Shown here piece by piece: positions 9,099-18,800 of a DNA stretch of 61,623 nucleotides. A program made the position numbers and the translations under genes. The notes under the pieces were generated by a model, which was not told the DNA's origin, ran no database searches, and saw only the letters and a program-made list of their open reading frames with translations. The stretch's first letter is position 1. The number at the start of each line of letters is the position of its first letter. The stretch spans positions 1 through 61,623 of the forward strand of contig JAKFVC010000042.1 of the NCBI GenBank assembly GCA_021732415.1, written 5' to 3'. Source of the DNA: Planctomycetaceae bacterium (GTDB taxonomy: Bacteria; Planctomycetota; Planctomycetia; Planctomycetales; Planctomycetaceae).

Positions 9099-9341
9099 AG
9101 GCGAGGCTCGTGGTGGCGGCGGCGCCCAGGGATCTCATTCGTCTTCGGGAATTCCTGAAACATGGTTCCTAGGTTCCTATTTGCCGGACCCCTTCAGCCT
9201 GCCGAGAACTCCCTACGTTTTCCGGCGGTCGTTGGCAAGATGCCGCCGCGACGGAATTGCGGTGGATGCCAGATCAGACAATACAACGACTCAAATAATG
9301 AATCGAATTCAGTCATGAAATCATGGAACTTGGAGGCAATC

Positions 9342-10523
9342 ATGTCGCGGTTGATTCTGTACGGTATTACGTCGTGGGTGATCCTGTGTTCGTCCGTTCT
9401 AGTTCGGGCAGATGACACCGAGGACAGGGCCGTCGAGTTTGTGGAGAAACTGGGCGGGCGGGTCACCCGCGACGAAAAGGCACCCGGAAAACCTGTCATT
9501 AGTCTCTCCCTGTACAACACGCAAGTGACGGACGCCGGGCTGAAAGAACTCGCCGGACTCAAGAATCTTACCGACCTCGGCTTGGGCGGCAAGCAGGAGA
9601 CGGACGCGGGGTTGAAGGAACTGGCCGCACTCACGAACCTCACCACGCTCAGCCTGAGCGGCACGCAGGTGACGGGCTCGGGGCTGAAGGAACTCGCTGG
9701 ACTCAAGAAACTCACCACACTCAGCCTGCACGGCATGAACGTGACGGACGCGGGGTTGAAGGAGCTGGCCGCACTCACGAGCCTCACCGCGCTCAGCCTG
9801 AACGGCAAGCAGGTGACGGACGCGGGGCTGCAGGAACTCGCTGGACTCAAAAACCTCACCATGCTCGGCCTGCACGGCATGAACGTGACGGACGCGGGGA
9901 TGAAGGAGCTGGCCGCACTCACGAACCTCATGTCACTCAACCTGAACGGCACGCAAGTGACTGAAGCGGGGCTGAAGGAACTGGCCGCACTCACGAAGCT
10001 CACCACACTCTATTTGTTCGAGATACCGGTGACGGACGCGGTACTAAAGGAACTCGCCGCTCTCACGAATCTCACCACACTCTTCCTGTATCGCCCGCGG
10101 GTGACGGACGTGGGACTGAAGGAACTCGCCGCATTCAAGAACCTCACCAAACTCACTTTACACGAAGCGCATGTGACGGACGCAGGGATGAAGGAACTGG
10201 CTGGACTCAAGAACCTTACCGCACTCCACATCCACAGCCCGCAGTTGACGGACGCTGGGCTGAAGGAACTCACCGCACTCAAGAAGCTCACCCAACTCCA
10301 CCTGATGCACACGCAGGTGACGGACGCGGGGCTGAAGGAACTCGCCGGACTCCAGAATCTTACCTACCTCGAACTGTACAGCGAGTCGGTAACGGACGCG
10401 GGGCTGAAGGAATTCGCCGCACTCAAGAACCTCACCAGACTTTACCTGTACCGCACGAAGGTGACGGACGCGGGGCTGAAGGAACTCCGAAAGGCGTTGC
10501 CGAAGTGTATGATCGGCGGCTAG
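9342..10523 (+). CDS. Secreted leucine-rich repeat protein 2
   Basis: A 393-residue exported protein with a signal peptide (MSRLILYGITSWVILCSSV, cleavage near VRA-DD) and about fourteen 24-residue repeats, VTDAGLKELAxLxNLTTLxL. Repeats are much more uniform than in the upstream paralog, with DNA blocks of 72 bases almost copied, which points to recent repeat amplification. ATG 9342 is chosen because GGAGGCAATCATGTCG repeats the leader of the first LRR gene exactly; longer in-frame starts would bypass the signal peptide. The last unit ends with a capping LRKALPKCMIGG. The likely role is a periplasmic or surface protein-binding scaffold (inference). Confidence 0.86.
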   Translation: MSRLILYGITSWVILCSSVLVRADDTEDRAVEFVEKLGGRVTRDEKAPGKPVISLSLYNTQVTDAGLKELAGLKNLTDLGLGGKQETDAGLKELAALTNLTTLSLSGTQVTGSGLKELAGLKKLTTLSLHGMNVTDAGLKELAALTSLTALSLNGKQVTDAGLQELAGLKNLTMLGLHGMNVTDAGMKELAALTNLMSLNLNGTQVTEAGLKELAALTKLTTLYLFEIPVTDAVLKELAALTNLTTLFLYRPRVTDVGLKELAAFKNLTKLTLHEAHVTDAGMKELAGLKNLTALHIHSPQLTDAGLKELTALKKLTQLHLMHTQVTDAGLKELAGLQNLTYLELYSESVTDAGLKEFAALKNLTRLYLYRTKVTDAGLKELRKALPKCMIGG

Positions 10524-10626
10524 AGGCTGTGAAGCGTTCTCGCCTTCTGCATCGGCCACGCGTGAATATGCAGTGAACTTCTACCGTTCTTCGCCCGTCA
10601 AGTACGCTATTCCGACTGGGGTTACC

Positions 10627-11046
10627 ATGCGATTTACAGCTAAACTTTTGTTTGGAATGCTAGCCATAGCAGCACTGCTCGGTGGTGCGTGGGTAACAAC
10701 CATGTTGCTGGGATTCAATCTACTAGTGTATTTACCTGTTGTAATCTGCGCCGTCATTTCGTGGCTGTTTACTTTGCACGATAGAACGAATTCCACCATA
10801 CGGTCATTCATCATAGGGGCGTTTTCAGGACTTGTCGGAACCCTGATTTGGCCCAGCGGCTGGATGATTTGGGTGTTTACTTGGTATGCACTTGATAATA
10901 TGAATCATTGCGAAATGTGCGGATTAGTAGTAATGCGCATCGGAACTTTGATCGCACTCTCAATGGCCTTTGGCGCTGCAATCACCACAATTTTAGCGGC
11001 GATGTTTTTACAGACGATCGTGGAAACTTCTGAGAGTGATCGTTAA
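10627..11046 (+). CDS. Small integral membrane protein, unknown function
   Basis: A 139-residue hydrophobic protein with about four membrane segments (LLFGMLAIAALLGGAWVTT, LLVYLPVVICAVISWLF, the FIIGAFSGLVGTLIW region, and a C-terminal ALSMAFGAAITTILAAMF). A loop has HCEMCG, a possible metal or redox pair. I do not recognise a family. ATG 10627 is preferred over GTG 10573 because the hydrophobic protein starts there. Base composition is lower in GC than the LRR genes, hinting at separate origin. Confidence 0.6.
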   Translation: MRFTAKLLFGMLAIAALLGGAWVTTMLLGFNLLVYLPVVICAVISWLFTLHDRTNSTIRSFIIGAFSGLVGTLIWPSGWMIWVFTWYALDNMNHCEMCGLVVMRIGTLIALSMAFGAAITTILAAMFLQTIVETSESDR

Positions 11047-11326
11047 GCAAACGGCAACGCCCCGGCGTGAACCAGGGCGATTGCGTGCCGAGCAGGCGAT
11101 AAGACGACCTTGTTCCCGCTCTCACAGCCCGCAGGTCGTCAGCAGTTCTTCCCCGGCAGGGCGTCTCGCCAGAACTGCGGTTGACCCTCGAAGACGACCG
11201 AGTTCTGCGCCTATGCCGCCTTTCGCTCAAACGATTTTACAAGCCCCCCCCCACACATGCGACCGGATGATGACCTGGTCCACCGACAGGGAAGCAACAT
11301 CCCTGGGAATATTGGATCATTATACC

Positions 11327-12025
11327 ATGCCTGCACCGTTGATTGAATTCACTCAGTTTGCCAATTCGCAGTGGTGGTGGCTGTGGCGCGGACCGCCGCC
11401 GTGGTTGGAGGATTCGCCGTGGTGGGTCCGGGCACTTCGCTTGTCACTGGTGCTGGGATTTACAGGGGCAGTGGCCGCGGGGCTGACGGCGGTGATGCTG
11501 AATACGACTGAGCTGTACTCGGCGCTTACCGGTCTCGATCCCGATACGATCATTTTCTTTGGACCGGGGCTTTGGTTTGGGCTGGGGACACTGGTACCTT
11601 TGTCACGCTGGCTGGGGCGAGGCTGGATCATGACGTTGCTGTCGGTGCCGGTGGCGATGTTATCGCACTGTTGCGCCATCATAGCCGTTATGGTGGTACT
11701 CGTCCCACGGGGACCCCACTTACCGCAATATCCTGAGCTGGGGTGCTTCTGCCCGGGGTTCGTGGCCGCCCTGATCGTGGCTTTGTGGATGGGACATCCG
11801 CTACGCAGAACAGCCTGGTTGGCAGCAGCGCTCGCTATAGTGCTGGGGAGCATCGGTAGCGGGATTGTATTGCTCGCGGAAACACAGCGGCTACCCGGGC
11901 TGGCCTCGCCGGGAATCGCCGAGAATGTGTTCGCGGCATTCTGCTTATACGCCTCGTTCCAGAGCCTGGCTGCCATCGGGTTGGGGGCGCGGTTGTGGTG
12001 GCCAGGAGGGCGGTGCGACGGATGA
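11327..12025 (+). CDS. Polytopic membrane protein, unknown function
   Basis: A 232-residue protein from ATG 11327 (MPAPLIEFTQF); ATG 11267 would add twenty residues. After a Trp-rich amphipathic stretch (WWWLWRGPPPWLEDSPWW) come about six hydrophobic segments. No catalytic motif or known family was recognised. A Pro/Trp-rich membrane-surface segment like this may interact with lipid or peptide. The preceding 11047-11326 has no other convincing gene. Confidence 0.55.
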   Translation: MPAPLIEFTQFANSQWWWLWRGPPPWLEDSPWWVRALRLSLVLGFTGAVAAGLTAVMLNTTELYSALTGLDPDTIIFFGPGLWFGLGTLVPLSRWLGRGWIMTLLSVPVAMLSHCCAIIAVMVVLVPRGPHLPQYPELGCFCPGFVAALIVALWMGHPLRRTAWLAAALAIVLGSIGSGIVLLAETQRLPGLASPGIAENVFAAFCLYASFQSLAAIGLGARLWWPGGRCDG

Positions 12026-12049
12026 TCACGCCAAGAAGGTGACTAAATC

Positions 12050-12277
12050 ATGCCTGTAGCCATCGGCTGTTGGGTGATCTCCCTCGGGTTTCTTACGGGA
12101 GCTTTGACCTGCTGGCCCTGGATGAAGATCCGGAATCGTAATGGACGGAGGGGAGTGGACAGTTACTTTATCAAAGTTCCAAGGTTTCCTAATCGAGAAC
12201 GATACCGCCATGAGAATCTCTATCGCTGCTGCAGCTCTTTTAATTCTGCCCTTGATTTGCCAGCCAGCCGCCGGTGA
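12050..12277 (+). CDS. Possible small or truncated membrane ORF
   Basis: A 75-codon frame with a good ribosome site (GAAGGTGA eight bases before ATG) and one hydrophobic segment (IGCWVISLGFLTGALTCW). After about residue 25 it becomes Arg-rich and overlaps the start of the next gene, so it is more likely the intact 5' end of a gene cut short. The cut lies near the palindrome half-site at 12127-12142. No function is assigned. Confidence 0.25.
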   Translation: MPVAIGCWVISLGFLTGALTCWPWMKIRNRNGRRGVDSYFIKVPRFPNRERYRHENLYRCCSSFNSALDLPASRR

Positions 12278-13706
12278 GGGCCTCCTTTACCAATTGCCTA
12301 AAGACGGGGCATGGGCAAGGTATGAGTACGTGAACAATGTGGGTGAGAATGAAACGAGGATGGGAACTCTCTGGATGGCTTCCGTCGGTCAAGCCACGGT
12401 CAAAGGTGAAGTCTGCCGCTGGATTGAGATCCGGATGGAAGAGCAGACTTTCAATCGTCCCATCAAAAAGACACGCAAGGTTCTCGTGCCGGAACAACAC
12501 TTGGGCAGGGGTAAGAGTCCTCTGAAGCACGTCGTTCAAGCTTGGTATCAAAGCGGGGACCATAAACCAAAAGAACTGGATTCCCAAAACTTTGGCCCGC
12601 TCCAGGTCTGGCTCACTTCCCCCTTGGAAGGCGTCCAACAGATGCCAGAAGAGATTGTTTCAAGCAAGCTCGGCGACCTGGCTTGCCCGGGTATCAAACA
12701 GACGGGCAAGCTCTTTGAGAAGGAGGCCGAGCTCACGACCCGCCTCCATCCCAAGGCGCCATTCGGAGTTGTAACCCATGAATTCAGACTGAAGACTGAA
12801 GCTGACTTCGTAACCATAACGACTATGAAACTCAGTGATTTCGGTGATGGTGCGAAAAGTGATGTGCCGGAGCAAGTGATAAAGGAGGATGTTGAAATTC
12901 CAGGGGCGTCAACTGCCGAGTCCCAAACCGCCCTCCAGTCGACGTCCGAGAAGGATGACTCTGCAAAACGAGGTCAGAATGGCAATGAGACGCTGACAGC
13001 CGTCGGTCCACCAGACCAGAAGCTGATAGAAGAGCTGAACTATGCCACTCGAAAAGACTTGAAAGAGAGACTGACCCTCGTCAAATCCGCCCGAATCGCT
13101 GCATTGAAGTTCTGTGTGGAGGCGACTCAGACTGAGTACGAAGCGGAGATCGCCGGGACGATGCTGACTAAAGTCTTGCTGGCGCAGGCCGACTTGGCTC
13201 AAGCCGAACTGGAATTTGACGATTCGCCCGCGTCCCGGATAGCGGCACTCAGAGCATGGGTGGCGGCGGCTGCGAAATTGGAAAACATCATCCGTGACCA
13301 GCACGAAGTTCGAACTCTAGGCGAAAAGGACTCAAATTATCATGCAGCGATCGCGGCTCGTTTACGTGCCGAGGAGCGGCTGGTGCGAGAAATCCTAGCC
13401 CAAAGAGATTGCGCTCCCGGAGTGATTTGCCCGGAGAAAACTCGAGTGGGCGCACTCGTGGTTTTTCAGATTGTCGCTATTGATCCGAAGGGAGCCCCCC
13501 TCCGGTACGAGCTGCGTGTCCGCAAACAGGGCGAACGCGAGTGGAGTTTCAAGATCGGTGAGAACATCGCATCTGGAGAGACATGCCGTTACCGGAACAA
13601 TTTCACGGTGTGGGGGCCCGGTGAATTTGTGGTGCAGGCACGGTCGTTCAACGGAGCTGATTGGTCAGGCTGGTCTGACCCGCAAGCCATCGTGTGCAAT
13701 GAATAA
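12210..13706 (+). CDS. Secreted protein with C-terminal fibronectin-like segment, unknown function
   Basis: A 498-residue protein from ATG 12210, chosen because MRISIAAAALLILPLICQPAAG is a clear signal peptide. Residues ~25-230 form a beta-rich domain (WARYEYVNNVGENETRMGTLW, then a block around PEQHLGRGKSPLKHVV) seen in planctomycete hypothetical proteins. A charged, low-complexity linker is at ~235-280. A helical, possibly coiled-coil section (~285-415, rich in Ala/Glu/Arg) follows. The last ~90 residues (RYELRVRKQGEREWSF ... SFNGADWSGWSDPQ) look like a fibronectin type III strand pattern. It probably works in the periplasm or outside the cell. No enzyme motif was seen. Confidence 0.6.
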   Translation: MRISIAAAALLILPLICQPAAGEGLLYQLPKDGAWARYEYVNNVGENETRMGTLWMASVGQATVKGEVCRWIEIRMEEQTFNRPIKKTRKVLVPEQHLGRGKSPLKHVVQAWYQSGDHKPKELDSQNFGPLQVWLTSPLEGVQQMPEEIVSSKLGDLACPGIKQTGKLFEKEAELTTRLHPKAPFGVVTHEFRLKTEADFVTITTMKLSDFGDGAKSDVPEQVIKEDVEIPGASTAESQTALQSTSEKDDSAKRGQNGNETLTAVGPPDQKLIEELNYATRKDLKERLTLVKSARIAALKFCVEATQTEYEAEIAGTMLTKVLLAQADLAQAELEFDDSPASRIAALRAWVAAAAKLENIIRDQHEVRTLGEKDSNYHAAIAARLRAEERLVREILAQRDCAPGVICPEKTRVGALVVFQIVAIDPKGAPLRYELRVRKQGEREWSFKIGENIASGETCRYRNNFTVWGPGEFVVQARSFNGADWSGWSDPQAIVCNE

Positions 13707-13943
13707 TCCCCACGGATTATTTCTCCGTCATTTAGCTTACATGTCGATCGAGTCTAGGAATTGACATGCCGCCGTCTTTCCACAGTGCAGGATACACCGC
13801 CTCCTTGAGACGGTACGACAAGCATTCCGGCAGTTTTGCCCGCCACCACCGGCAATGAATGATGGGACGGGACTGTACTGCGGAGAGAAGGATCTATGCT
13901 TCTTTACTTATCCAGTAGGCTGACGGATCTTTGCAACGGTCAT

Positions 13944-14067
13944 CGCGCGTCGGTCCGACACACCGGATTCAGAGACAGTTCATCGACTGCCCACACACCA
14001 ATCCGGACTGCCCACGATCTATTACGCATAATAGACCGGAATACGTTGAGGTCGGTCGATGTGACCG
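13944..14067. repeat. Dispersed repeat copy c
   Basis: The left part GCGCGTCGGTCCGACACA (13946 on) and the right part GGTCGGTCGATGTGACCG (14050-14067) bracket about 85 bases. Those bases contain the second copy of the TATTACGC palindrome (14017-14036). The right part abuts the point where group II intron similarity stops, so the repeat marks a junction. Confidence 0.65.
14017..14036. promoter_or_regulatory. Near-perfect palindrome, copy 2
   Basis: ATCTATTACGCATAATAGAC matches 2994-3013 with the centre G changed to A and one end base changed. Both copies lie within 200 bases to the right of the GCGCGTCGGTC repeat. Confidence 0.5.
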
Positions 14068-14530
14068 GAGTTCGGGCTTAGTTCGCCCCCTACGATGGTA
14101 ACTACGAGATCGTCCGACTCCTCGGTGACGTGCATGTCGGATGTACGGTGATTCGCGTTTTTCCGACCGTCCCTCCGGCTTGTGGTTGCTGCTGGGAGCC
14201 TCCGAGATCTCCCGGTTTCCGCTAAGAGAGTTTCCGTCCATGCACAGGGTCTCTGACTCCGAGGCGTCAAAACGGAACTCGCGTTGCACGTACCGCTTCA
14301 TGTGGTCTTCCCCTTGACAGGACAAGGTCGACACGCCTGAATGATGATTTCGGAGCTCAATGGCTGGCCTGAACGCTCTTCTGTCAACGCTTCACCCACC
14401 CTCTGCGAGAGCCGGCGCATGACTCGAAGCCGAACTGGTTCGCTACACCTTCGTTCGTACGGAACTTGCATCCGCTACTCTCCTCCGGCTTTTACCGGCG
14501 CTTTCCCTGTCCCCTTTTCTCAATCCTAGT
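14068..14530 (-). pseudogene. Truncated 5' part of a group II intron
   Basis: On the minus strand the sequence resembles the domain I to ORF-start region of bacterial group II introns. A structured RNA stretch (GCCGGTAAAAGCCGG, GGAGTCAGAGACCCTGTG, GGAAACTCTCTTAGCGG) leads into a reading frame with MHVTEESDDLVVT. That matches the usual first residues of intron-encoded reverse transcriptases. The frame is lost at about 14070, before any RT motif (no YADD), where the dispersed repeat begins. This is recognition from memory of the family; domain V is absent and the outer boundary is uncertain. The remaining 13707-13943 has no gene. Confidence 0.5.
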
Positions 14531-14559
14531 TCGGCTGCCGTGACTGCACTCTTTAGAGG

Positions 14560-14958
14560 TCATACCCACTCGTTTTTCTTAAGGCCTTGAACTACGTCCT
14601 TCCTGAATCGACCAGTATCGAAGTCGCCCAACTTCAATCCCTCAGACAGGTCAATGGACCGCAGCATTGCCACAGCCAAGAGCTTCCGATGCGCGAGTGA
14701 GTTGGATTCCTTGAACGCATGATGATCCACCTTGAGTCGCAACTCCACGACACCAGTGTGGTTGTTGTAGCGTCGAACTTCCGGATAAGCCGGATCGTCT
14801 TTGTCCATAACAATGTAGATGACCGCCCACTTAGAGACGCCCGAACCATAATCTTCGCAACCAACTGAAACATTTAACTCCCGTTCTACGTCCTTGCGGG
14901 CGGAATTCAGTGGATCGTCTATATCGAGCATCGCATCGCTTGAGGTCCAGATTTGCAT
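14560..14958 (-). CDS. Imm44-like putative immunity protein
   Basis: A 132-residue cytoplasmic protein beginning MQIWTSSDAMLDIDDPLN. The pattern of a short N-terminal strand (xxxWxS), a helix with DVERELN, then KWAVIYIVM, VVELRLKVD and a C-terminal helix with LLAVAMLRSIDL resembles the Imm44 family of polymorphic-toxin immunity proteins. It follows the RHS toxin and CXXCG genes on the same strand but lies beyond a strong terminator, so it is a separate transcript, perhaps an orphan immunity gene from an earlier toxin tail. The family assignment is from memory and moderate. Confidence 0.5.
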   Translation of the reverse strand: MQIWTSSDAMLDIDDPLNSARKDVERELNVSVGCEDYGSGVSKWAVIYIVMDKDDPAYPEVRRYNNHTGVVELRLKVDHHAFKESNSLAHRKLLAVAMLRSIDLSEGLKLGDFDTGRFRKDVVQGLKKNEWV

Positions 14959-15057
14959 GGCGGCCTCCTCAGTAGTTGCTCTTGTTCAGCAGCGGTCGCT
15001 GACCAATCTGCTCGACATGGTCCAGAATTTGCTGGTTCTGCCAAGCGTGGGACAAAC

Positions 15058-15101
15058 AAAGGGGTCCGGACTCTTTGATTCAAAGAGTCCGGCCCCCTTT
15101 T
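15058..15101 (-). terminator. Strong intrinsic terminator after the RHS-immunity operon
   Basis: An inverted repeat of about 20 bp (arms AAAGGGGTCCGGACTCTTTG and CAAAGAGTCCGG.CCCCTTTT) with a 3-base loop and T-rich flanks on both strands. It lies 60 bases past the stop of the CXXCG gene and can serve both directions. Confidence 0.8.
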
Positions 15102-15159
15102 CCTCCCCTTTGAGGGACGATCCATTCTCAAATACAGAGCTGCGTCTAACTTGCTTCTC

Positions 15160-15813
15160 CTAGGTTTTCTTCCACTTGGGGAGATTTGGTTGATAACCTT
15201 CCACTTGCTCCGCTGTCGGCCACAGGCCCATTTCAACTGGCAATCCATCAAGAGGTGAGTCTAGAATTGGAACTTCATTGAATGTCAGGGCTTCCGCCCA
15301 GCGATCCCCAATTCGCTCTCGAATTGTTTCATTAACGAGAAGCCGCATTGACTCGATTTCGTAAACAGGTCGGCACGATTTTACTTCGAACGTAGTTACA
15401 TAAGGGGACTCACGTGGCGTATATACGTATATACACGCTCCGCACGAACTGCAAATCCAGTGCTCCGACTTCAGATTGCCACGCAGAAGAATCCGTTCGA
15501 CACCGACGAACGTCCGAAACTCCTTAATAATTTGCCCGTTTGCATCGGCAAGGTTTCCTAATCTCAGGCACGATGCTGCTTCGTTCCCTAAAACATCCAA
15601 GAATTCGGCTGCAATCACGCCGAAACCCCAACTTGTAGATGAGACGACTCCGCCTGGTAACGGGGTTTTAACTCTTAAAACTTCAGGTGGTCCGCAATCC
15701 TTCGGGATAGTTGAGCACTCCAGGCACCCGCCTGGCCTTCGGAGATTTGTTCCTCTAGGAACAGCGGGACTCAAGTTGTCGCCTAGCTGACTCTCAATTT
15801 TAAAATATTGCAT
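15160..15813 (-). CDS. Double-CXXCG-type protein, probable immunity partner of the RHS toxin
   Basis: A 217-residue protein. MQYFKIE at the N-terminus, a first Cys pair (CLEC, ~30-33) and a second pair with the full signature (CSSCG, ~120-124, in WICSSCGACIYVY) fit the double-CXXCG family (PF09535/TIGR02264). Members of that family are encoded beside toxins in Myxococcus and other bacteria. In the first pair the Gly is replaced by Ser. It probably binds zinc and neutralises the adjacent toxin domain. Its ATG lies only three bases after the stop of the 5300-residue RHS gene, so translation is coupled and the pair are one operon. A strong terminator follows. Confidence 0.65.
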   Translation of the reverse strand: MQYFKIESQLGDNLSPAVPRGTNLRRPGGCLECSTIPKDCGPPEVLRVKTPLPGGVVSSTSWGFGVIAAEFLDVLGNEAASCLRLGNLADANGQIIKEFRTFVGVERILLRGNLKSEHWICSSCGACIYVYTPRESPYVTTFEVKSCRPVYEIESMRLLVNETIRERIGDRWAEALTFNEVPILDSPLDGLPVEMGLWPTAEQVEGYQPNLPKWKKT

Positions 15814-15816
15814 GAA

Positions 15817-18800
15817 TCACCAATTAATCATGTCGAAGTTGAATCGACGGATATTATGTTTCACAAACTGAAGGAATTGAGTTCCGTTCGCAGCATCGAA
15901 TTCTCTCGCGGTCCGAATTAGAACATCGAATGCATAGCGCTGCGACCCTTTGTTGGCAAAAAAATACGCTCTGAATGCATCAGCCGAATTTCCGGGACCT
16001 CCAAGAGGATTCAGAGGAAAACCAGTAGCCTTTAGATTAGCAGCGAAATCAATGTGAAAAGGCACATGTTCCGCAGATCGATCTACGGTATACATGAACT
16101 GCTTTTTGAAACCACCAATTACTTTGGGAATTGAATGGTGATTGTTGCAGCTATTGTGAGCCCACGCACTGAAACCCCAACTGGAGTCTCCGACGAAGTA
16201 GGTATGCCAGTCTGCTACTCGGAAATTATAGACGGTGTCGAATCGTCCTGTCGACTCGATTGATTCGACTTCCAGCCATTCTCCGCTCTCCAGTGTCGCC
16301 GTACTCGTTTGGACGTCGTGACTAGCGTCGAAACCAGTCTCGTGGGCCGTCAACTCGACGGCGGCCTGATTCCCTGCTTCGATATTCCTGGGAAAACTCA
16401 GGATGGACAGCAGATCGCCAGGCTGCACCTCACCGGCCGGCGTCCAACCTTTGTCCGCAACGTAGACCGGATGCTCCGGAGTGATCTGAATGATCTGCCC
16501 TCCGATGGACAGTTCCAAGATTTCTCCCTGTCGAACAAAGGTCTCTTCGATGACTTTGGCGGCGACGGGGCCGTTCACATCGTGTTCGTCGCGCGACAGG
16601 ACTAAGTCACCAGCTCGCAGTTGTTCGATTGGCTTGGAACCGTCTGGAGTCAGAATCGGTGTTCCAGCCGGGAAGCACGGTACCAGTCGCGCCAGCAGCG
16701 AGCCCGGCAGAGTTGCCAAACTCCCCCACGTGATGGCGGACTCGACGCTGCCAGTAGATAGATAGGCTCCGTAACCCACGCCACCGGCCACACCCAAGGT
16801 GACTCCCGAGCGGCCTAGAGCATGATAAAGGGGAGCACCATTGCGTGCGATGTCGTCCCAACCGCTACCGAAAATCCCGCCCACCGTGGAACCAATCTGG
16901 TAACCGACACCGGCATTGCGATAATTGCCATATAAGAGACCCGGTGCCGCCCCAATCAGACCTCCTCCCAGCGAGGCGAATGCATCCAGCGGATTGGCTG
17001 CTCCGAATAGGGCACCAATGCCGCCATTGGCCACATAGTCAGCGAACGAAGCGCCTTCTGAAGATGCGGCCGTTGAGAACACGCCGTGGGCGAATCCAGA
17101 CGCCGCCCCCCAAGCGCCCACGGTCGTGGCAAGTCCGGTTGTGAAATAGCCCAACGCCGAAGCGGGAAGAACCGCTAATCCACCCGCGGTGATTCCTACC
17201 GACGCTACGAAGACTCCGCCAAATAAAGCGGCATCAGAGACGTTGGCCAAATTGTCACCAGCGGCTGCATAGACCGCACGGCCAACGGTATTCCCGACCA
17301 GCCCCGAGAACGGCCCCGCGCCCTCCATCGACGACCAATTGGGGTTTGAATTAGCGGACGTGCCCGATTGGTTGTTGAGCGACTGCTGGTCGGCACGGAA
17401 GGCGTAGCCGTTTTCGCCGCCAGCGTCGTTCAGGTAGCGTCCTGACTTGGGGTCATACCAGCGACCATCCTGGTAATAGAGCTGCGAGGTCTCGTCGCGG
17501 AGATAGCCGTCGTAGACGGTGGGAGCGAGATTGAGATAAGAGTTGGTGCTATTGTTGTCGAAGAACTCGTCGCCGAGAATCGATACATAGCGATTCCCAT
17601 AGCTGTCAAACTGGCGATGCTGCACGGCTGGCGGGGTGCTATCCCCATTGTCAATCACATAGCTACGAACAGAGCCGACGGTGTCAGCGTACATCCACAC
17701 CGTTTGCCGAACTTGGGGCGCGAGGGAGGCCGGCACCACGTCGGCCGCGAGGACTTCGTTGCCATTGGGCCCATTCAAATAGCTTTGAACGATCTTGCCC
17801 GTCTGTGCCTGCTCTGCGCTCAGGCCGTTGGAATCCAATTGAATTCGCAGAATGGGATCTCCATCGTCCCAGACCGTCGCGGTGACTGTTCTCACGGGAG
17901 AACTGGTGACCGTCGGAAACTCCAGCGTCTCTGTCGCCGCAAGTCGCCCCAGCAGATCGTAGCGATAGCGGACCGTCTCAATGGGTCCGTTGGTCTCGGT
18001 CGTTCGGCGAACTTCGACCAGCTGGCCTCCCCGATTCCAGTCATACTGTTCTCGCTCCACTTCACCAGGCGCACTTGCTATCAGGTCCCGTTGGATTAAA
18101 TGCCCCTCTGGATCGTACGTATAGCGATATTCATCATCCTGGGCCAGACGGTCCCCCATCCTGATGATATTTACCTCGGGCGACCCGGAACTCGAACTAT
18201 CCTTCAGGCGATTTCCATTCGCATCATACTCGTAATTCTCATTTGGCGTTACGGAAAGCAGCGGGCTAATCTGGGACACCAAGGTTGAAGTCAGCAAGCG
18301 GCCTTGAGTGTCGTTCGTATAAGTCCGTTGTTCCGACCTGATTGCCGTTGCACCCACAACTCCGTTAAAGAACTGATTGGTTGTTCCCGAAGTTCTGCCA
18401 TTGCTGAGGTTGTAGGAAGTCGTATAGTTTGCAAATGCCTTTCCGGAACCCTGCTCGGCGCTATGCGTGAGTTGAAACAGCCGACCATCGGTGCCATAAG
18501 CGTAAGAACTGAATCCGACAACATGGTCCACCAGGCTTCCAGGACTTCCAGTTTTGTTGTCGTATCTGTCATAGTCCAGCCGGACGAGATCCTTACGAGA
18601 TCCATCCGCCTGATAGGCGATCTTAATCGACCGATCCGCGCTAACGCTGCCCAGGCTACTATTCGATACATCCGTTCCAGACCACAGAGCAGCGGAAGCG
18701 GCATCGTGTTCGAAGGTCTGTACAATCCCTTGCACTCGCCCCAACTCGTCTCGATCGTAGACGGTGAATGAAATCGGAACATCGTTCGAGGAATCGCTGT

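Noticed and set aside
9194-10006. Long minus-strand frames opposite the second LRR gene
   Set aside because: They mirror the 24-codon repeat (Ser/Pro-rich antisense) and have no independent support.
7653-10523. Regularly spaced 72-base repeats that could suggest a CRISPR array
   Set aside because: The period is exactly 24 codons, the frame stays open, and both copies encode LRR motifs; there are no constant repeats with unique spacers and no cas genes.
11036-11326. Longer start for the 11327-12025 membrane protein
   Set aside because: The extension overlaps the previous gene, is Arg/Pro-rich and lacks a ribosome site.
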